A stretch of 64,000 nt of DNA, taken from NCBI RefSeq assembly GCF_019059575.1, contig NW_024881618.1, positions 868,001 through 932,000 of the forward strand. The letters run 5' to 3'. This DNA comes from Amphibalanus amphitrite. Taxonomy: Eukaryota; Arthropoda; Thecostraca; Balanomorpha; Balanidae. The notes beneath the pieces were generated by a model. The model was not told the DNA's origin. It worked only from the letters and a program-made list of their open reading frames with translations, and did no database searches. Positions within the stretch are counted from its first letter, which is position 1. Each line of letters starts with the position of its first letter. The position numbers were made by a program, and so were the translations under genes. Shown piece by piece: positions 44,599 through 58,300 of this stretch.

Positions 44599-47500
44599 TT
44601 GGCACCAAAATGTAGCGCGTGCAAAGTTCTAGCCGCACATCGAAAACCATTTTCATCAAGGTCAAACGTCAAGGTCAAATTCAAGGTCAAAGGACGGGGA
44701 ACCTTAAAAATGCTACGTCACCAGCGACTTTTCCAGCGACGAGCACCGATTTTAGCCAAAACCTCGTCCAAGGTCAATTGGACCATGAGGATCACGAAAA
44801 TCGAACCTATTCACCCCTAAACCTTGACCTTCAAGGTCAAATTCAAGGTCAAAGGACGGGGAACTGAAAAAGTGCCACTAAATATTGTCCGATTTTCAAA
44901 ATTTTGGCACCAAAATGTAGCGCGTGCAAAGTTCTAGCCGCACATCGAAAACCATTTTCATCAAGGTCAAACTTCAAGGTCAAATTCAAGGTCAAAGGAC
45001 GGGGAACTGAAAAAGTGCCACTAAATATTGTCCGATTTTCAAAATTTTGGCACCAAAATGTAGCACGTGCAAAGTTCTAGCCGCACATCGAAAACCATTT
45101 TCATCAAGGTCAAACGTCAAGGTCAAATTCAAGGTCAAAGGACGGGGAACCTTAAAAATGCAACGTCACCAGCGACTTTTCCAGCGACGAGCACCGATTT
45201 TAGCCAAAACCTCGTCCAAGGTCAATTGGACCATGAGGATCACGAAAATCGAACCTATTTACCCCTAAACCTTGACCTTCAAGGTCAAATTCAAGGTCAA
45301 ACGACGGGGAACTGAAAAAGTGCCACTAAATATTGTCCGATTTTCAAAATTTTGGCACCAAAATGTAGCGCGTGCAAAGTTCTAGCCGCACATCGAAAAC
45401 CATTTTCATCAAGGTCAAACTTCAAGGTCAAATTCAAGGTCAAAGGACGGGGAACTGAAAAAGTGCCACTAAATATTGTCCGATTTTCAAAATTTTGGCA
45501 CCAAAATGTAGCGCGTGCAAAGTTCTAGCCGCACATCGAAAACCATTTTCATCAAGGTCAAACGTCAAGGTCAAATTCAAGGTCAAAGGACGGGGAACCT
45601 TAAAAATGCTACGTCACCAGCGACTTTTCCAGCGACGAGCACCGATTTTAGCCAAAACCTCGTCCAAGGTCAATTGGACCATGAGGATCACGAAAATCGA
45701 ACCTATTCACCCCTAAACCTTGACCTTCAAGGTCAAATTCAAGGTCAAAGGACGGGGAACTGAAAAAGTGCCACTAAATATTGTCCGATTTTCAAAATTT
45801 TGGCACCAAAATGTAGCGCGTGCAAAGTTCTAGCCGCACATCGAAAACCATTTTCATCAAGGTCAAACTTCAAGGTCAAATTCAAGGTCAAAGGACGGGG
45901 AACTGAAAAAGTGCCACTAAATATTGTCCGATTTTCAAAATTTTGGCACCAAAATGTAGCGCGTGCAAAGTTCTAGCCGCACATCGAAAACCATTTTCAT
46001 CAAGGTCAAACTTCAAGGTCAAATTCAAGGTCAAAGGACGGGGAACTGAAAAAGTGCCACTAAATATTGTCCGATTTTCAAAATTTTGGCACCAAAATGT
46101 AGCACGTGCAAAGTTCTAGCCGCACATCGAAAACCATTTTCATCAAGGTCAAACGTCAAGGTCAAATTCAAGGTCAAAGGACGGGGAACCTTAAAAATGC
46201 TACGTCACCAGCGACTTTTCCAGCGACGAGCACCGATTTTAGCCAAAACCTCGTCCAAGGTCAATTGGACCATGAGGATCACGAAAATCGAACCTATTCA
46301 CCCCTAAACCTTGACCTTCAAGGTCAAATTCAAGGTCAAAGGACGGGGAACTGAAAAAGTGCCACTAAATATTGTCCGATTTTCAAAATTCTGGCACCAA
46401 AATGTAGCGCGTGCAAAGTTCTAGCCGCACATCGAAAACCATTTTCATCAAGGTCAAACTTCAAGGTCAAATTCAAGGTCAAAGGACGGGGAACTGAAAA
46501 AGTGCCACTAAATATTGTCCGATTTTCAAAATTTCGGCACCAAAATGTAGCGCGTGCAAAGTTCTAGCCGCACATCGAAAACCATTTTCATCAAGGTCAA
46601 ACTTCAAGGTCAAATTCAAGGTCAAAGGACGGGGAACTGAAAAAGTGCCACTAAATATTGTCCGATTTTAAAAATTTTGGCACCAAAATGTAGCGCGTGC
46701 AAAGTTCTAGCCGCACATCGAAAACCATTTTCATCAAGGTCAAACTTCAAGGTCAAATTCAAGGTCAAAGGACGGGGAACTGAAAAAGTGCCACTAAATA
46801 TTGTCCGATTTTCAAAATTTTGGCACCAAAATGTAGCACGTGCAAAGTTCTAGCCGCACATCGAAAACCATTTTCATCAAGGTCAAACGTCAATGTCAAA
46901 TTCAAGGTCAAAGGACGGGGAACCTTAAAAATGCTACGTCACCAGCGACTTTTCCAGCGACGAGCACCGATTTTAGCCAAAACCTCGTCCAAGGTCAATT
47001 GGACCATGAGGATCACGAAAATCGAACCTATTTACCCCTAAACCTTGACCTTCAAGGTCAAATTCAAGGTCAAAGGACGGGGAACTGAAAAAGTGCCACT
47101 AAATATTGTCCGATTTTCAAAATTTTGGCACCAAAATGTAGCGCGTGCAAAGTTCTAGCCGCACATCGAAAACCATTTTCATCAAGGTCAAACTTCAAGG
47201 TCAAATTCAAGGTCAAAGGACGGGGAACTGAAAAAGTGCCACTAAATATTGTCCGATTTTCAAAATTTCGGCACCAAAATGTAGCGCGTGCAAAGTTCTA
47301 GCCGCACATCGAAAACCATTTTCATCAAGGTCAAACTTCAAGGTCAAATTCAAGGTCAAAGGACGGGGAACTGAAAAAGTGCCACTAAATATTGTCCGAT
47401 TTTCAAAATTTTGGCACCAAAATGTAGCGCGTGCAAAGTTCTAGCCGCACATCGAAAACCATTTTCATCAAGGTCAAACTTCAAGGTCAAATTCAAGGTC

Positions 47501-48430
47501 AAAGGACGGGGAACTGAAAAAGTGCCACTAAATATTGTCCGATTTTCAAAATTTTGGCACCAAAATGTAGCACGTGCAAAGTTCTAGCCGCACATCGAAA
47601 ACCATTTTCATCAAGGTCAAACGTCAAGGTCAAATTCAAGGTCAAAGGACGGGGAACCTTAAAAATGCTACGTCACCAGCGACTTTTCCAGCGACGAGCA
47701 CCGATTTTAGCCAAAACCTCGTCCAAGGTCAATTGGACCATGAGGATCACGAAAATCGAACCTATTCACCCCTAAACCTTGACCTTCAAGGTCAAATTCA
47801 AGGTCAAAGGACGGGGAACTGAAAAAGTGCCACTAAATATTGTCCGATTTTCAAAATTCTGGCACCAAAATGTAGCGCGTGCAAAGTTCTAGCCGCACAT
47901 CGAAAACCATTTTCATCAAGGTCAAACTTCAAGGTCAAATTCAAGGTCAAAGGACGGGGAACTGAAAAAGTGCCACTAAATATCGTCCGATTTTCAAAAT
48001 TTCGGCACCAAAATGTAGCGCGTGCAAAGTTCTAGCCGCACATCGAAAACCATTTTCATCAAGGTCAAACTTCAAGGTCAAATTCAAGGTCAAAGGACGG
48101 GGAACTGAAAAAGTGCCACTAAATATTGTCCGATTTTCAAAATTTTGGCACCAAAATGTAGCGCGTGCAAAGTTCTAGCCGCATATCGAAAACCATTTTC
48201 ATCAAGGTCAAACTTCAAGGTCAAATTCAAGGTCAAAGGACGGGGAACTGAAAAAGTGCCACTAAATATTGTCCGATTTTCAAAATTTTGGGACCAAAAT
48301 GTAGCGCGTGCAAAGTTCTAGCCGCACATCGAAAACCATTTTCATCAAGGTCAAACTTCAAGGTCAAATTCAAGGTCAAAGGACGGGGAACTGAAAAAGT
48401 GCCACTAAATATTGTCCGATTTTCAAAATT
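44599..48430 (+). repeat. Higher-order repeat copy 3, shortened (3832 bp)
   Basis: B spacing is 448, 448, 591, 734, 734, 877. The about 2020 and 1019 bp intervals are missing, a loss of about 3.04 kb relative to copies 2 and 4. The B with AACGTCAATGTC (near 46886) is followed directly by the block that normally precedes the 877-bp interval, so the junction lies in A monomers shortly after that B. Confidence 0.88.
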
Positions 48431-51400
48431 TTGGCACCAAAATGTAGCGCGTGCAAAGTTCTAGCCGCACATCGAAAACCATTTTCATCAAGGTCAAACG
48501 TCAAGGTCAAATTCAAGGTCAAAGGACGGGGAACCTTAAAAATGCTATGTCACCAGCGACTTTTCCAGCGACGAGCACCGATTTTAGCCAAAACCTCGTC
48601 CAAGGTCAATTGGACCATGAGGATCACGAAAATCGAACCTATTCACCCCTAAACCTTGACCTTCAAGGTCAAATTCAAGGTCAAAGGACGGGGAACTGAA
48701 AAAGTGCCACTAAATATTGTCCGATTTTCAAAATTTTGGCACCAAAATGTAGCGCGTGCAAAGTTCTAGCCGCACATCGAAAACCATTTTCATCAAGGTC
48801 AAACTTCAAGGTCAAATTCAAGGTCAAAGGACGGGGAACTGAAAAAGTGCCACTAAATATTGTCCGATTTTCAAAATTTTGGCACCAAAATGTAGCACGT
48901 GCAAAGTTCTAGCCGCACATCGAAAACCATTTTCATCAAGGTCAAACGTCAAGGTCAAATTCAAGGTCAAAGGACGGGGAACCTTAAAAATGCAACGTCA
49001 CCAGCGACTTTTCCAGCGACGAGCACCGATTTTAGCCAAAACCTCGTCCAAGGTCAATTGGACCATGAGGATCACGAAAATCGAACCTATTTACCCCTAA
49101 ACCTTGACCTTCAAGGTCAAATTCAAGGTCAAACGACGGGGAACTGAAAAAGTGCCACTAAATATTGTCCGATTTTCAAAATTTTGGCACCAAAATGTAG
49201 CGCGTGCAAAGTTCTAGCCGCACATCGAAAACCATTTTCATCAAGGTCAAACTTCAAGGTCAAATTCAAGGTCAAAGGACGGGGAACTGAAAAAGTGCCA
49301 CTAAATATTGTCCGATTTTCAAAATTTTGGCACCAAAATGTAGCGCGTGCAAAGTTCTAGCCGCACATCGAAAACCATTTTCATCAAGGTCAAACGTCAA
49401 GGTCAAATTCAAGGTCAAAGGACGGGGAACCTTAAAAATGCTACGTCACCAGCGACTTTTCCAGCGACGAGCACCGATTTTAGCCAAAACCTCGTCCAAG
49501 GTCAATTGGACCATGAGGATCACGAAAATCGAACCTATTCACCCCTAAACCTTGACCTTCAAGGTCAAATTCAAGGTCAAAGGACGGGGAACTGAAAAAG
49601 TGCCACTAAATATTGTCCGATTTTCAAAATTTTGGCACCAAAATGTAGCGCGTGCAAAGTTCTAGCCGCACATCGGAAACCATTTTCATCAAGGTCAAAC
49701 TTCAAGGTCAAATTCAAGGTCAAAGGACGGGGAACTGAAAAAGTGCCACTAAATATTGTCCGATTTTCAAAATTTTGGCACCAAAATGTAGCGCGTGCAA
49801 AGTTCTAGCCGCACATCGAAAACCATTTTCATCAAGGTCAAACTTCAAGGTCAAATTCAAGGTCAAAGGACGGGGAACTGAAAAAGTGCCACTAAATATT
49901 GTCCGATTTTCAAAATTTTGGCACCAAAATGTAGCACGTGCAAAGTTCTAGCCGCACATCGAAAACCATTTTCATCAAGGTCAAACGTCAAGGTCAAATT
50001 CAAGGTCAAAGGACGGGGAACCTTAAAAATGCTACGTCACCAGCGACTTTTCCAGCGACGAGCACCGATTTTAGCCAAAACCTCGTCCAAGGTCAATTGG
50101 ACCATGAGGATCACGAAAATCGAACCTATTCACCCCTAAACCTTGACCTTCAAGGTCAAATTCAAGGTCAAAGGACGGGGAACTGAAAAAGTGCCACTAA
50201 ATATTGTCCGATTTTCAAAATTCTGGCACCAAAATGTAGCGCGTGCAAAGTTCTAGCCGCACATCGAAAACCATTTTCATCAAGGTCAAACTTCAAGGTC
50301 AAATTCAAGGTCAAAGGACGGGGAACTGAAAAAGTGCCACTAAATATTGTCCGATTTTCAAAATTTCGGCACCAAAATGTAGCGCGTGCAAAGTTCTAGC
50401 CGCACATCGAAAACCATTTTCATCAAGGTCAAACTTCAAGGTCAAATTCAAGGTCAAAGGACGGGGAACTGAAAAAGTGCCACTAAATATTGTCCGATTT
50501 TAAAAATTTTGGCACCAAAATGTAGCGCGTGCAAAGTTCTAGCCGCACATCGAAAACCATTTTCATCAAGGTCAAACTTCAAGGTCAAATTCAAGGTCAA
50601 AGGACGGGGAACTGAAAAAGTGCCACTAAATATTGTCCGATTTTCAAAATTTTGGCACCAAAATGTAGCACGTGCAAAGTTCTAGCCGCACATCGAAAAC
50701 CATTTTCATCAAGGTCAAACGTCAATGTCAAATTCAAGGTCAAAGGACGGGGAACCTTAAAAATGCTACGTCACCAGCGACTTTTCCAGCGACGAGCACC
50801 GATTTTAGCCAAAACCTCGTCCAAGGTCAATTGGACCATGAGGATCACGAAAATCGAACCTATTTACCCCTAAACCTTGACCTTCAAGGTCAAATTCAAG
50901 GTCAAAGGACGGGGAACTGAAAAAGTGCCACTAAATATTGTCCGATTTTCAAAATTTTGGCACCAAAATGTAGCGCGTGCAAAGTTCTAGCCGCACATCG
51001 AAAACCATTTTCATCAAGGTCAAACTTCAAGGTCAAATTCAAGGTCAAAGGACGGGGAACTGAAAAAGTGCCACTAAATATTGTCCGATTTTCAAAATTT
51101 TGGCACCAAAATGTAGCGCGTGCAAAGTTCTAGCCGCACATCGAAAACCATTTTCATCAAGGTCAAACTTCAAGGTCAAATTCAAGGTCAAAGGACGGGG
51201 AACTGAAAAAGTGCCACTAAATATTGTCCGATTTTCAAAATTTTGGCACCAAAATGTAGCGCGTGCAAAGTTCTAGCCGCAAATCGGAAACCATTTTCAT
51301 CAAGGTCAAACTTCAAGGTCAAATTCAAGGTCAAAGGACGGGGAACTGAAAAAGTGCCACTAAATATTGTCCGATTTTCAAAATTCTGGCACCAAAATGT

Positions 51401-54400
51401 AGCGCGTGCAAAGTTCTAGCCGCACATCGAAAACCATTTTCATCAAGGTCAAACTTCAAGGTCAAATTCAAGGTCAAAGGACGGGGAACTGAAAAAGTGC
51501 CACTAAATATTGTCCGATTTTCAAAATTTTGGGACCAAAATGTAGCGCGTGCAAAGTTCTAGCCGCATATCGAAAACCATTTTCATCAAGGTCAAACTTC
51601 AAGGTCAAATTCAAGGTCAAAGGACGGGGAACTGAAAAAGTGCCACTAAATATTGTCCGATTTTCAAAATTTTGGCACCAAAATGTAGCGCGTGCAAAGT
51701 TCTAGCCGCACATCGAAAACCATTTTCATCAAGGTCAAACTTCAAGGTCAAATTCAAGGTCAAAGGACGGGAACTGAAAAAGTGCCACTAAATATTGTCC
51801 GATTTTCAAAATTTTGGCACCAAAATGTAGCGCGTGCAAAGTTCTAGCCGCATATCAAAAACCATTTTCATCAAGGTCAAACTTCAAGGTCAAATTCAAG
51901 GTCAAAGGACGGGGAACTAAAAAAGTGCCACTAAATATTGTCCGATTTTCAAAATTTTGGCACCAAAATGTAGCGCGTGCAAAGTTCTAGCCGCACATCG
52001 AAAACCATTTTCATCAAGGTCAAACTTCAAGGTCAAATTCAAGGTCAAAGGACGGGGAACTGAAAAAGTGCTACTAAATATTGTCCGATTTTCAAAATTT
52101 TGGCACCAAAATGTAGCGCGTGCAAAGTTCTAGCCGCACATCGAAAACCATTTTCATCAAGGTCAAACTTCAAGGTCAAATTCAAGGTCAAAGGACGGGG
52201 AACTGAAAAAGTGCCACTAAATATTGTCCGATTTTCAAAATTTTGGCACCAAAATGTAGCGCGTGCAAAGTTCTAGCCGCATATCGAAAACCATTTTCAT
52301 CAAGGTCAAACTTCAAGGTCAAATTCAAGGTCAAAGGACGGGGAACTGAAAAAGTGCCACTAAATATTGTCCGATTTTCAAAATTTTGGCACCAAAATGT
52401 AGCGCGTGCAAAGTTCTAGCCGCACATCGAAAACCATTTTCATCAAGGTCAAACTTCAAGGTCAAATTCAAGGTCAAAGGACGGGGAACTGAAAAAGTGC
52501 CACTAAATATTGTCCGATTTTCAAAATTTTGGCACCAAAATGTAGCGCGTGCAAAGTTCTAGCCGCACATCGAAAACCATTTTCATCAAGGTCAAACTTC
52601 AAGGTCAAATTCAAGGTCAAAGGACGGGGAACTGAAAAAGTGCCACTAAATATTGTCCGATTTTCAAAATTTTGGCACCAAAATGTAGCACGTGCAAAGT
52701 TCTAGCCGCACATCGAAAACCATTTTCATCAAGGTCAAACGTCAAGGTCAAATTCAAGGTCAAAGGACGGGGAACCTTAAAAATGCTACGTCACCAGCGA
52801 CTTTTCCAGCGACGAGCACCGATTTTAGCCAAAACCTCGTCCAGGGTCAATTGGACCATGAGGATCACGAAAATCGAACCTATTCACCCCTAAACCTTGA
52901 CCTTAAGGTCAAATTCAAGGTCAAAGGACGGGGAACTGAAAAAGTGCCACTAAATATTGTCCGATTTTCAAAATTTTGGCACCAAAATGTAGCGCGTGCA
53001 AAGTTCTAGCCGCACATCGAAAACCATTTTCATCAAGGTCAAACTTCAAGGTCAAATTCAAGGTCAAAGGACGGGGAACTGAAAAAGTGCCACTAAATAT
53101 TGTCCGATTTTCAAAATTTTGGCACCAAAATGTAGCGCGTGCAAAGTTCTAGCCGCACATCGAAAACCATTTTCAACAAGGTCAAACTTCAAGGTCAAAT
53201 TCAAGGTCAAAGGACGGGGAACTGAAAAAGTGCCACTAAATATTGTCCGATTTTCAAAATTTTGCCACCAAAATGTAGCGCGTGCAAAGTTCTAGCCGCA
53301 CAACGAAAACCATTTTCATCAAGGTCAAAATTCAAGGTCAAATTCAAGGTCAAAGGACGGGGAACTGAAAAAGTGCCACTAAATATTGTCCGATTTTCAA
53401 AATTTTGGCACCAAAATGTAGCGCGTGCAAAGTTCTAGTCGCACATCGAAAACCATTTTCATCAAGGTCAAACTTCAAGGTCAAATTCAAGGTCAAAGGA
53501 CGGGGAACTGAAAAAGTGCCACTAAATATTGTCCGATTTTCAAAATTTTGGGACCAAAATGTAGCGCGTGCAAAGTTCTAGCCGCACATCGAAAACCATT
53601 TTCATCAAGGTCAAACTTCAAGGTCAAATTCAAGGTCAAAGGACGGGGAACTGAAAAAGTGCCACTAAATATTATCCGATTTTCAAAATTTTGGCACCAA
53701 AATGTAGCACGTGCAAAGTTCTAGCCGCACATCGAAAACCATTTTCATCAAGGTCAAACGTCAAGGTCAAATTCAAGGTCAAAGGACGGGGAACCTTAAA
53801 AATGCTACGTCACCAGCGACTTTTCCAGCGACGAGCACCGATTTTAGCCAAAACCTCGTACAAGGTCAATTGGACCATGAGGATCACGAAAATCGAACCT
53901 ATTCACCCCTAAACCTTGACCTTCAAGGTCAAATTCAAGGTCAAAGGACGGGGAACTGAAAAAGTGCCACTAAATATTGTCCGATTTTCAAAATTCTGGC
54001 ACCAAAATGTAGCGCGTGCAAAGTTCTAGCCGCACATCGAAAACCATTTTCATCAAGGTCAAACTTCAAGGTCAAATTCAAGGTCAAAGGACGGGGAACT
54101 GAAAAAGTGCCACTAAATATTGTCCGATTTTCAAAATTTCGGCACCAAAATGTAGCGCGTGCAAAGTTCTAGCCGCACATCGAAAACCATTTTCATCAAG
54201 GTCAAACTTCAAGGTCAAATTCAAGGTCAAAGGACGGGGAACTGAAAAAGTGCCACTAAATATTGTCCGATTTTCAAAATTTTGGCACCAAAATGTAGCG
54301 CGTGCAAAGTTCTAGCCGCACATCGAAAACCATTTTCATCAAGGTCAAACTTCAAGGTCAAATTCAAGGTCAAAGGACGGGGAACTGAAAAAGTGCCACT

Positions 54401-55300
54401 AAATATTGTCCGATTTTCAAAATTTTGGCACCAAAATGTAGCACGTGCAAAGTTCTAGCCGCACATCGAAAACCATTTTCATCAAGGTCAAACGTCAAGG
54501 TCAAATTCAAGGTCAAAGGACGGGGAACCTTAAAAATGCTACGTCACCAGCGACTTTTCCAGCGACGAGCACCGATTTTAGCCAAAACCTCGTCCAAGGT
54601 CAATTGGACCATGAGGATCACGAAAATCGAACCTATTCACCCCTAAACCTTGACCTTCAAGGTCAAATTCAAGGTCAAAGGACGGGGAACTGAAAAAGTG
54701 CCACTAAATATTGTCCGATTTTCAAAATTCTGGCACCAAAATGTAGCGCGTGCAAAGTTCTAGCCGCACATCGAAAACCATTTTCATCAAGGTCAAACTT
54801 CAAGGTCAAATTCAAGGTCAAAGGACGGGGAACTGAAAAAGTGCCACTAAATATCGTCCGATTTTCAAAATTTCGGCACCAAAATGTAGCGCGTGCAAAG
54901 TTCTAGCCGCACATCGAAAACCATTTTCATCAAGGTCAAACTTCAAGGTCAAATTCAAGGTCAAAGGACGGGGAACTGAAAAAGTGCCACTAAATATTGT
55001 CCGATTTTCAAAATTTGGCACCAAAATGTAGCGCGTGCAAAGTTCTAGCCGCATATCGAAAACCATTTTCATCAAGGTCAAACTTCAAGGTCAAATTCAA
55101 GGTCAAAGGACGGGGAACTGAAAAAGTGCCACTAAATATTGTCCGATTTTCAAAATTTTGGGACCAAAATGTAGCGCGTGCAAAGTTCTAGCCGCACATC
55201 GAAAACCATTTTCATCAAGGTCAAACTTCAAGGTCAAATTCAAGGTCAAAGGACGGGGAACTGAAAAAGTGCCACTAAATATTGTCCGATTTTCAAAATT
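48431..55300 (+). repeat. Higher-order repeat copy 4, full length (6870 bp)
   Basis: Standard B order with very few differences from copy 2, including the same marker variants (AACGTCAATGTC near 50718, GTCCAGGG near 52840, CTCGTACAAGG near 53855). Confidence 0.9.
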
Positions 55301-58300
55301 TTGGCACCAAAATGTAGCGCGTGCAAAGTTCTAGCCGCACATCGAAAACCATTTTCATCAAGGTCAAACGTCAAGGTCAAATTCAAGGTCAAAGGACGGG
55401 GAACCTTAAAAATGCTACGTCACCAGCGACTTTTCCAGCGACGAGCACCGATTTTAGCCAAAACCTCGTCCAAGGTCAATTGGACCATGAGGATCACGAA
55501 AATCGAACCTATTCACCCCTAAACCTTGACCTTCAAGGTCAAATTCAAGGTCAAAGGACGGGGAACTGAAAAAGTGCCACTAAATATTGTCCGATTTTCA
55601 AAATTTTGGCACCAAAATGTAGCGCGTGCAAAGTTCTAGCCGCACATCGAAAACCATTTTCATCAAGGTCAAACTTCAAGGTCAAATTCAAGGTCAAAGG
55701 ACGGGGAACTGAAAAAGTGCCACTAAATATTGTCCGATTTTCAAAATTTTGGCACCAAAATGTAGCACGTGCAAAGTTCTAGCCGCACATCGAAAACCAT
55801 TTTCATCAAGGTCAAACGTCAAGGTCAAATTCAAGGTCAAAGGACGGGGAACCTTAAAAATGCAACGTCACCAGCGACTTTTCCAGCGACGAGCACCGAT
55901 TTTAGCCAAAACCTCGTCCAAGGTCAATTGGACCATGAGGATCACGAAAATCGAACCTATTTACCCCTAAACCTTGACCTTCAAGGTCAAATTCAAGGTC
56001 AAACGACGGGGAACTGAAAAAGTGCCACTAAATATTGTCCGATTTTCAAAATTTTGGCACCAAAATGTAGCGCGTGCAAAGTTCTAGCCGCACATCGAAA
56101 ACCATTTTCATCAAGGTCAAACTTCAAGGTCAAATTCAAGGTCAAAGGACGGGGAACTGAAAAAGTGCCACTAAATATTGTCCGATTTTCAAAATTTTGG
56201 CACCAAAATGTAGCGCGTGCAAAGTTCTAGCCGCACATCGAAAACCATTTTCATCAAGGTCAAACGTCAAGGTCAAATTCAAGGTCAAAGGACGGGGAAC
56301 CTTAAAAATGCTACGTCACCAGCGACTTTTCCAGCGACGAGCACCGATTTTAGCCAAAACCTCGTCCAAGGTCAATTGGACCATGAGGATCACGAAAATC
56401 GAACCTATTCACCCCTAAACCTTGACCTTCAAGGTCAAATTCAAGGTCAAAGGACGGGGAACTGAAAAAGTGCCACTAAATATTGTCCGATTTTCAAAAT
56501 TTTGGCACCAAAATGTAGCGCGTGCAAAGTTCTAGCCGCACATCGAAAACCATTTTCATCAAGGTCAAACTTCAAGGTCAAATTCAAGGTCAAAGGACGG
56601 GGAACTGAAAAAGTGCCACTAAATATTGTCCGATTTTCAAAATTTTGGCACCAAAATGTAGCGCGTGCAAAGTTCTAGCCGCACATCGAAAACCATTTTC
56701 ATCAAGGTCAAACTTCAAGGTCAAATTCAAGGTCAAAGGACGGGGAACTGAAAAAGTGCCACTAAATATTGTCCGATTTTCAAAATTTTGGCACCAAAAT
56801 GTAGCACGTGCAAAGTTCTAGCCGCACATCGAAAACCATTTTCATCAAGGTCAAACGTCAAGGTCAAATTCAAGGTCAAAGGACGGGGAACCTTAAAAAT
56901 GCTACGTCACCAGCGACTTTTCCAGCGACGAGCACCGATTTTAGCCAAAACCTCGTCCAAGGTCAATTGGACCATGAGGATCACGAAAATCGAACCTATT
57001 CACCCCTAAACCTTGACCTTCAAGGTCAAATTCAAGGTCAAAGGACGGGGAACTGAAAAAGTGCCACTAAATATTGTCCGATTTTCAAAATTCTGGCACC
57101 AAAATGTAGCGCGTGCAAAGTTCTAGCCGCACATCGAAAACCATTTTCATCAAGGTCAAACTTCAAGGTCAAATTCAAGGTCAAAGGACGGGGAACTGAA
57201 AAAGTGCCACTAAATATTGTCCGATTTTCAAAATTTCGGCACCAAAATGTAGCGCGTGCAAAGTTCTAGCCGCACATCGAAAACCATTTTCATCAAGGTC
57301 AAACTTCAAGGTCAAATTCAAGGTCAAAGGACGGGGAACTGAAAAAGTGCCACTAAATATTGTCCGATTTTAAAAATTTTGGCACCAAAATGTAGCGCGT
57401 GCAAAGTTCTAGCCGCACATCGAAAACCATTTTCATCAAGGTCAAACTTCAAGGTCAAATTCAAGGTCAAAGGACGGGGAACTGAAAAAGTGCCACTAAA
57501 TATTGTCCGATTTTCAAAATTTTGGCACCAAAATGTAGCACGTGCAAAGTTCTAGCCGCACATCGAAAACCATTTTCATCAAGGTCAAACGTCAATGTCA
57601 AATTCAAGGTCAAAGGACGGGGAACCTTAAAAATGCTACGTCACCAGCGACTTTTCCAGCGACGAGCACCGATTTTAGCCAAAACCTCGTCCAAGGTCAA
57701 TTGGACCATGAGGATCACGAAAATCGAACCTATTTACCCCTAAACCTTGACCTTCAAGGTCAAATTCAAGGTCAAAGGACGGGGAACTGAAAAAGTGCCA
57801 CTAAATATTGTCCGATTTTCAAAATTTTGGCACCAAAATGTAGCGCGTGCAAAGTTCTAGCCGCACATCGAAAACCATTTACATCAAGGTCAAACTTCAA
57901 GGTCAAATTCAAGGTCAAAGGACGGGGAACTGAAAAAGTGCCACTAAATATTGTCCGATTTTCAAAATTTTGGCACCAAAATGTAGCGCGTGCAAAGTTC
58001 TAGCCGCACATCGAAAACCATTTTCATCAAGGTCAAACTTCAAGGTCAAATTCAAGGTCAAAGGACGGGGAACTGAAAAAGTGCCACTAAATATTGTCCG
58101 ATTTTCAAAATTTTGGCACCAAAATGTAGCGCGTGCAAAGTTCTAGCCGCAAATCGGAAACCATTTTCATCAAGGTCAAACTTCAAGGTCAAATTCAAGG
58201 TCAAAGGACGGGGAACTGAAAAAGTGCCACTAAATATTGTCCGATTTTCAAAATTCTGGCACCAAAATGTAGCGCGTGCAAAGTTCTAGCCGCACATCGA

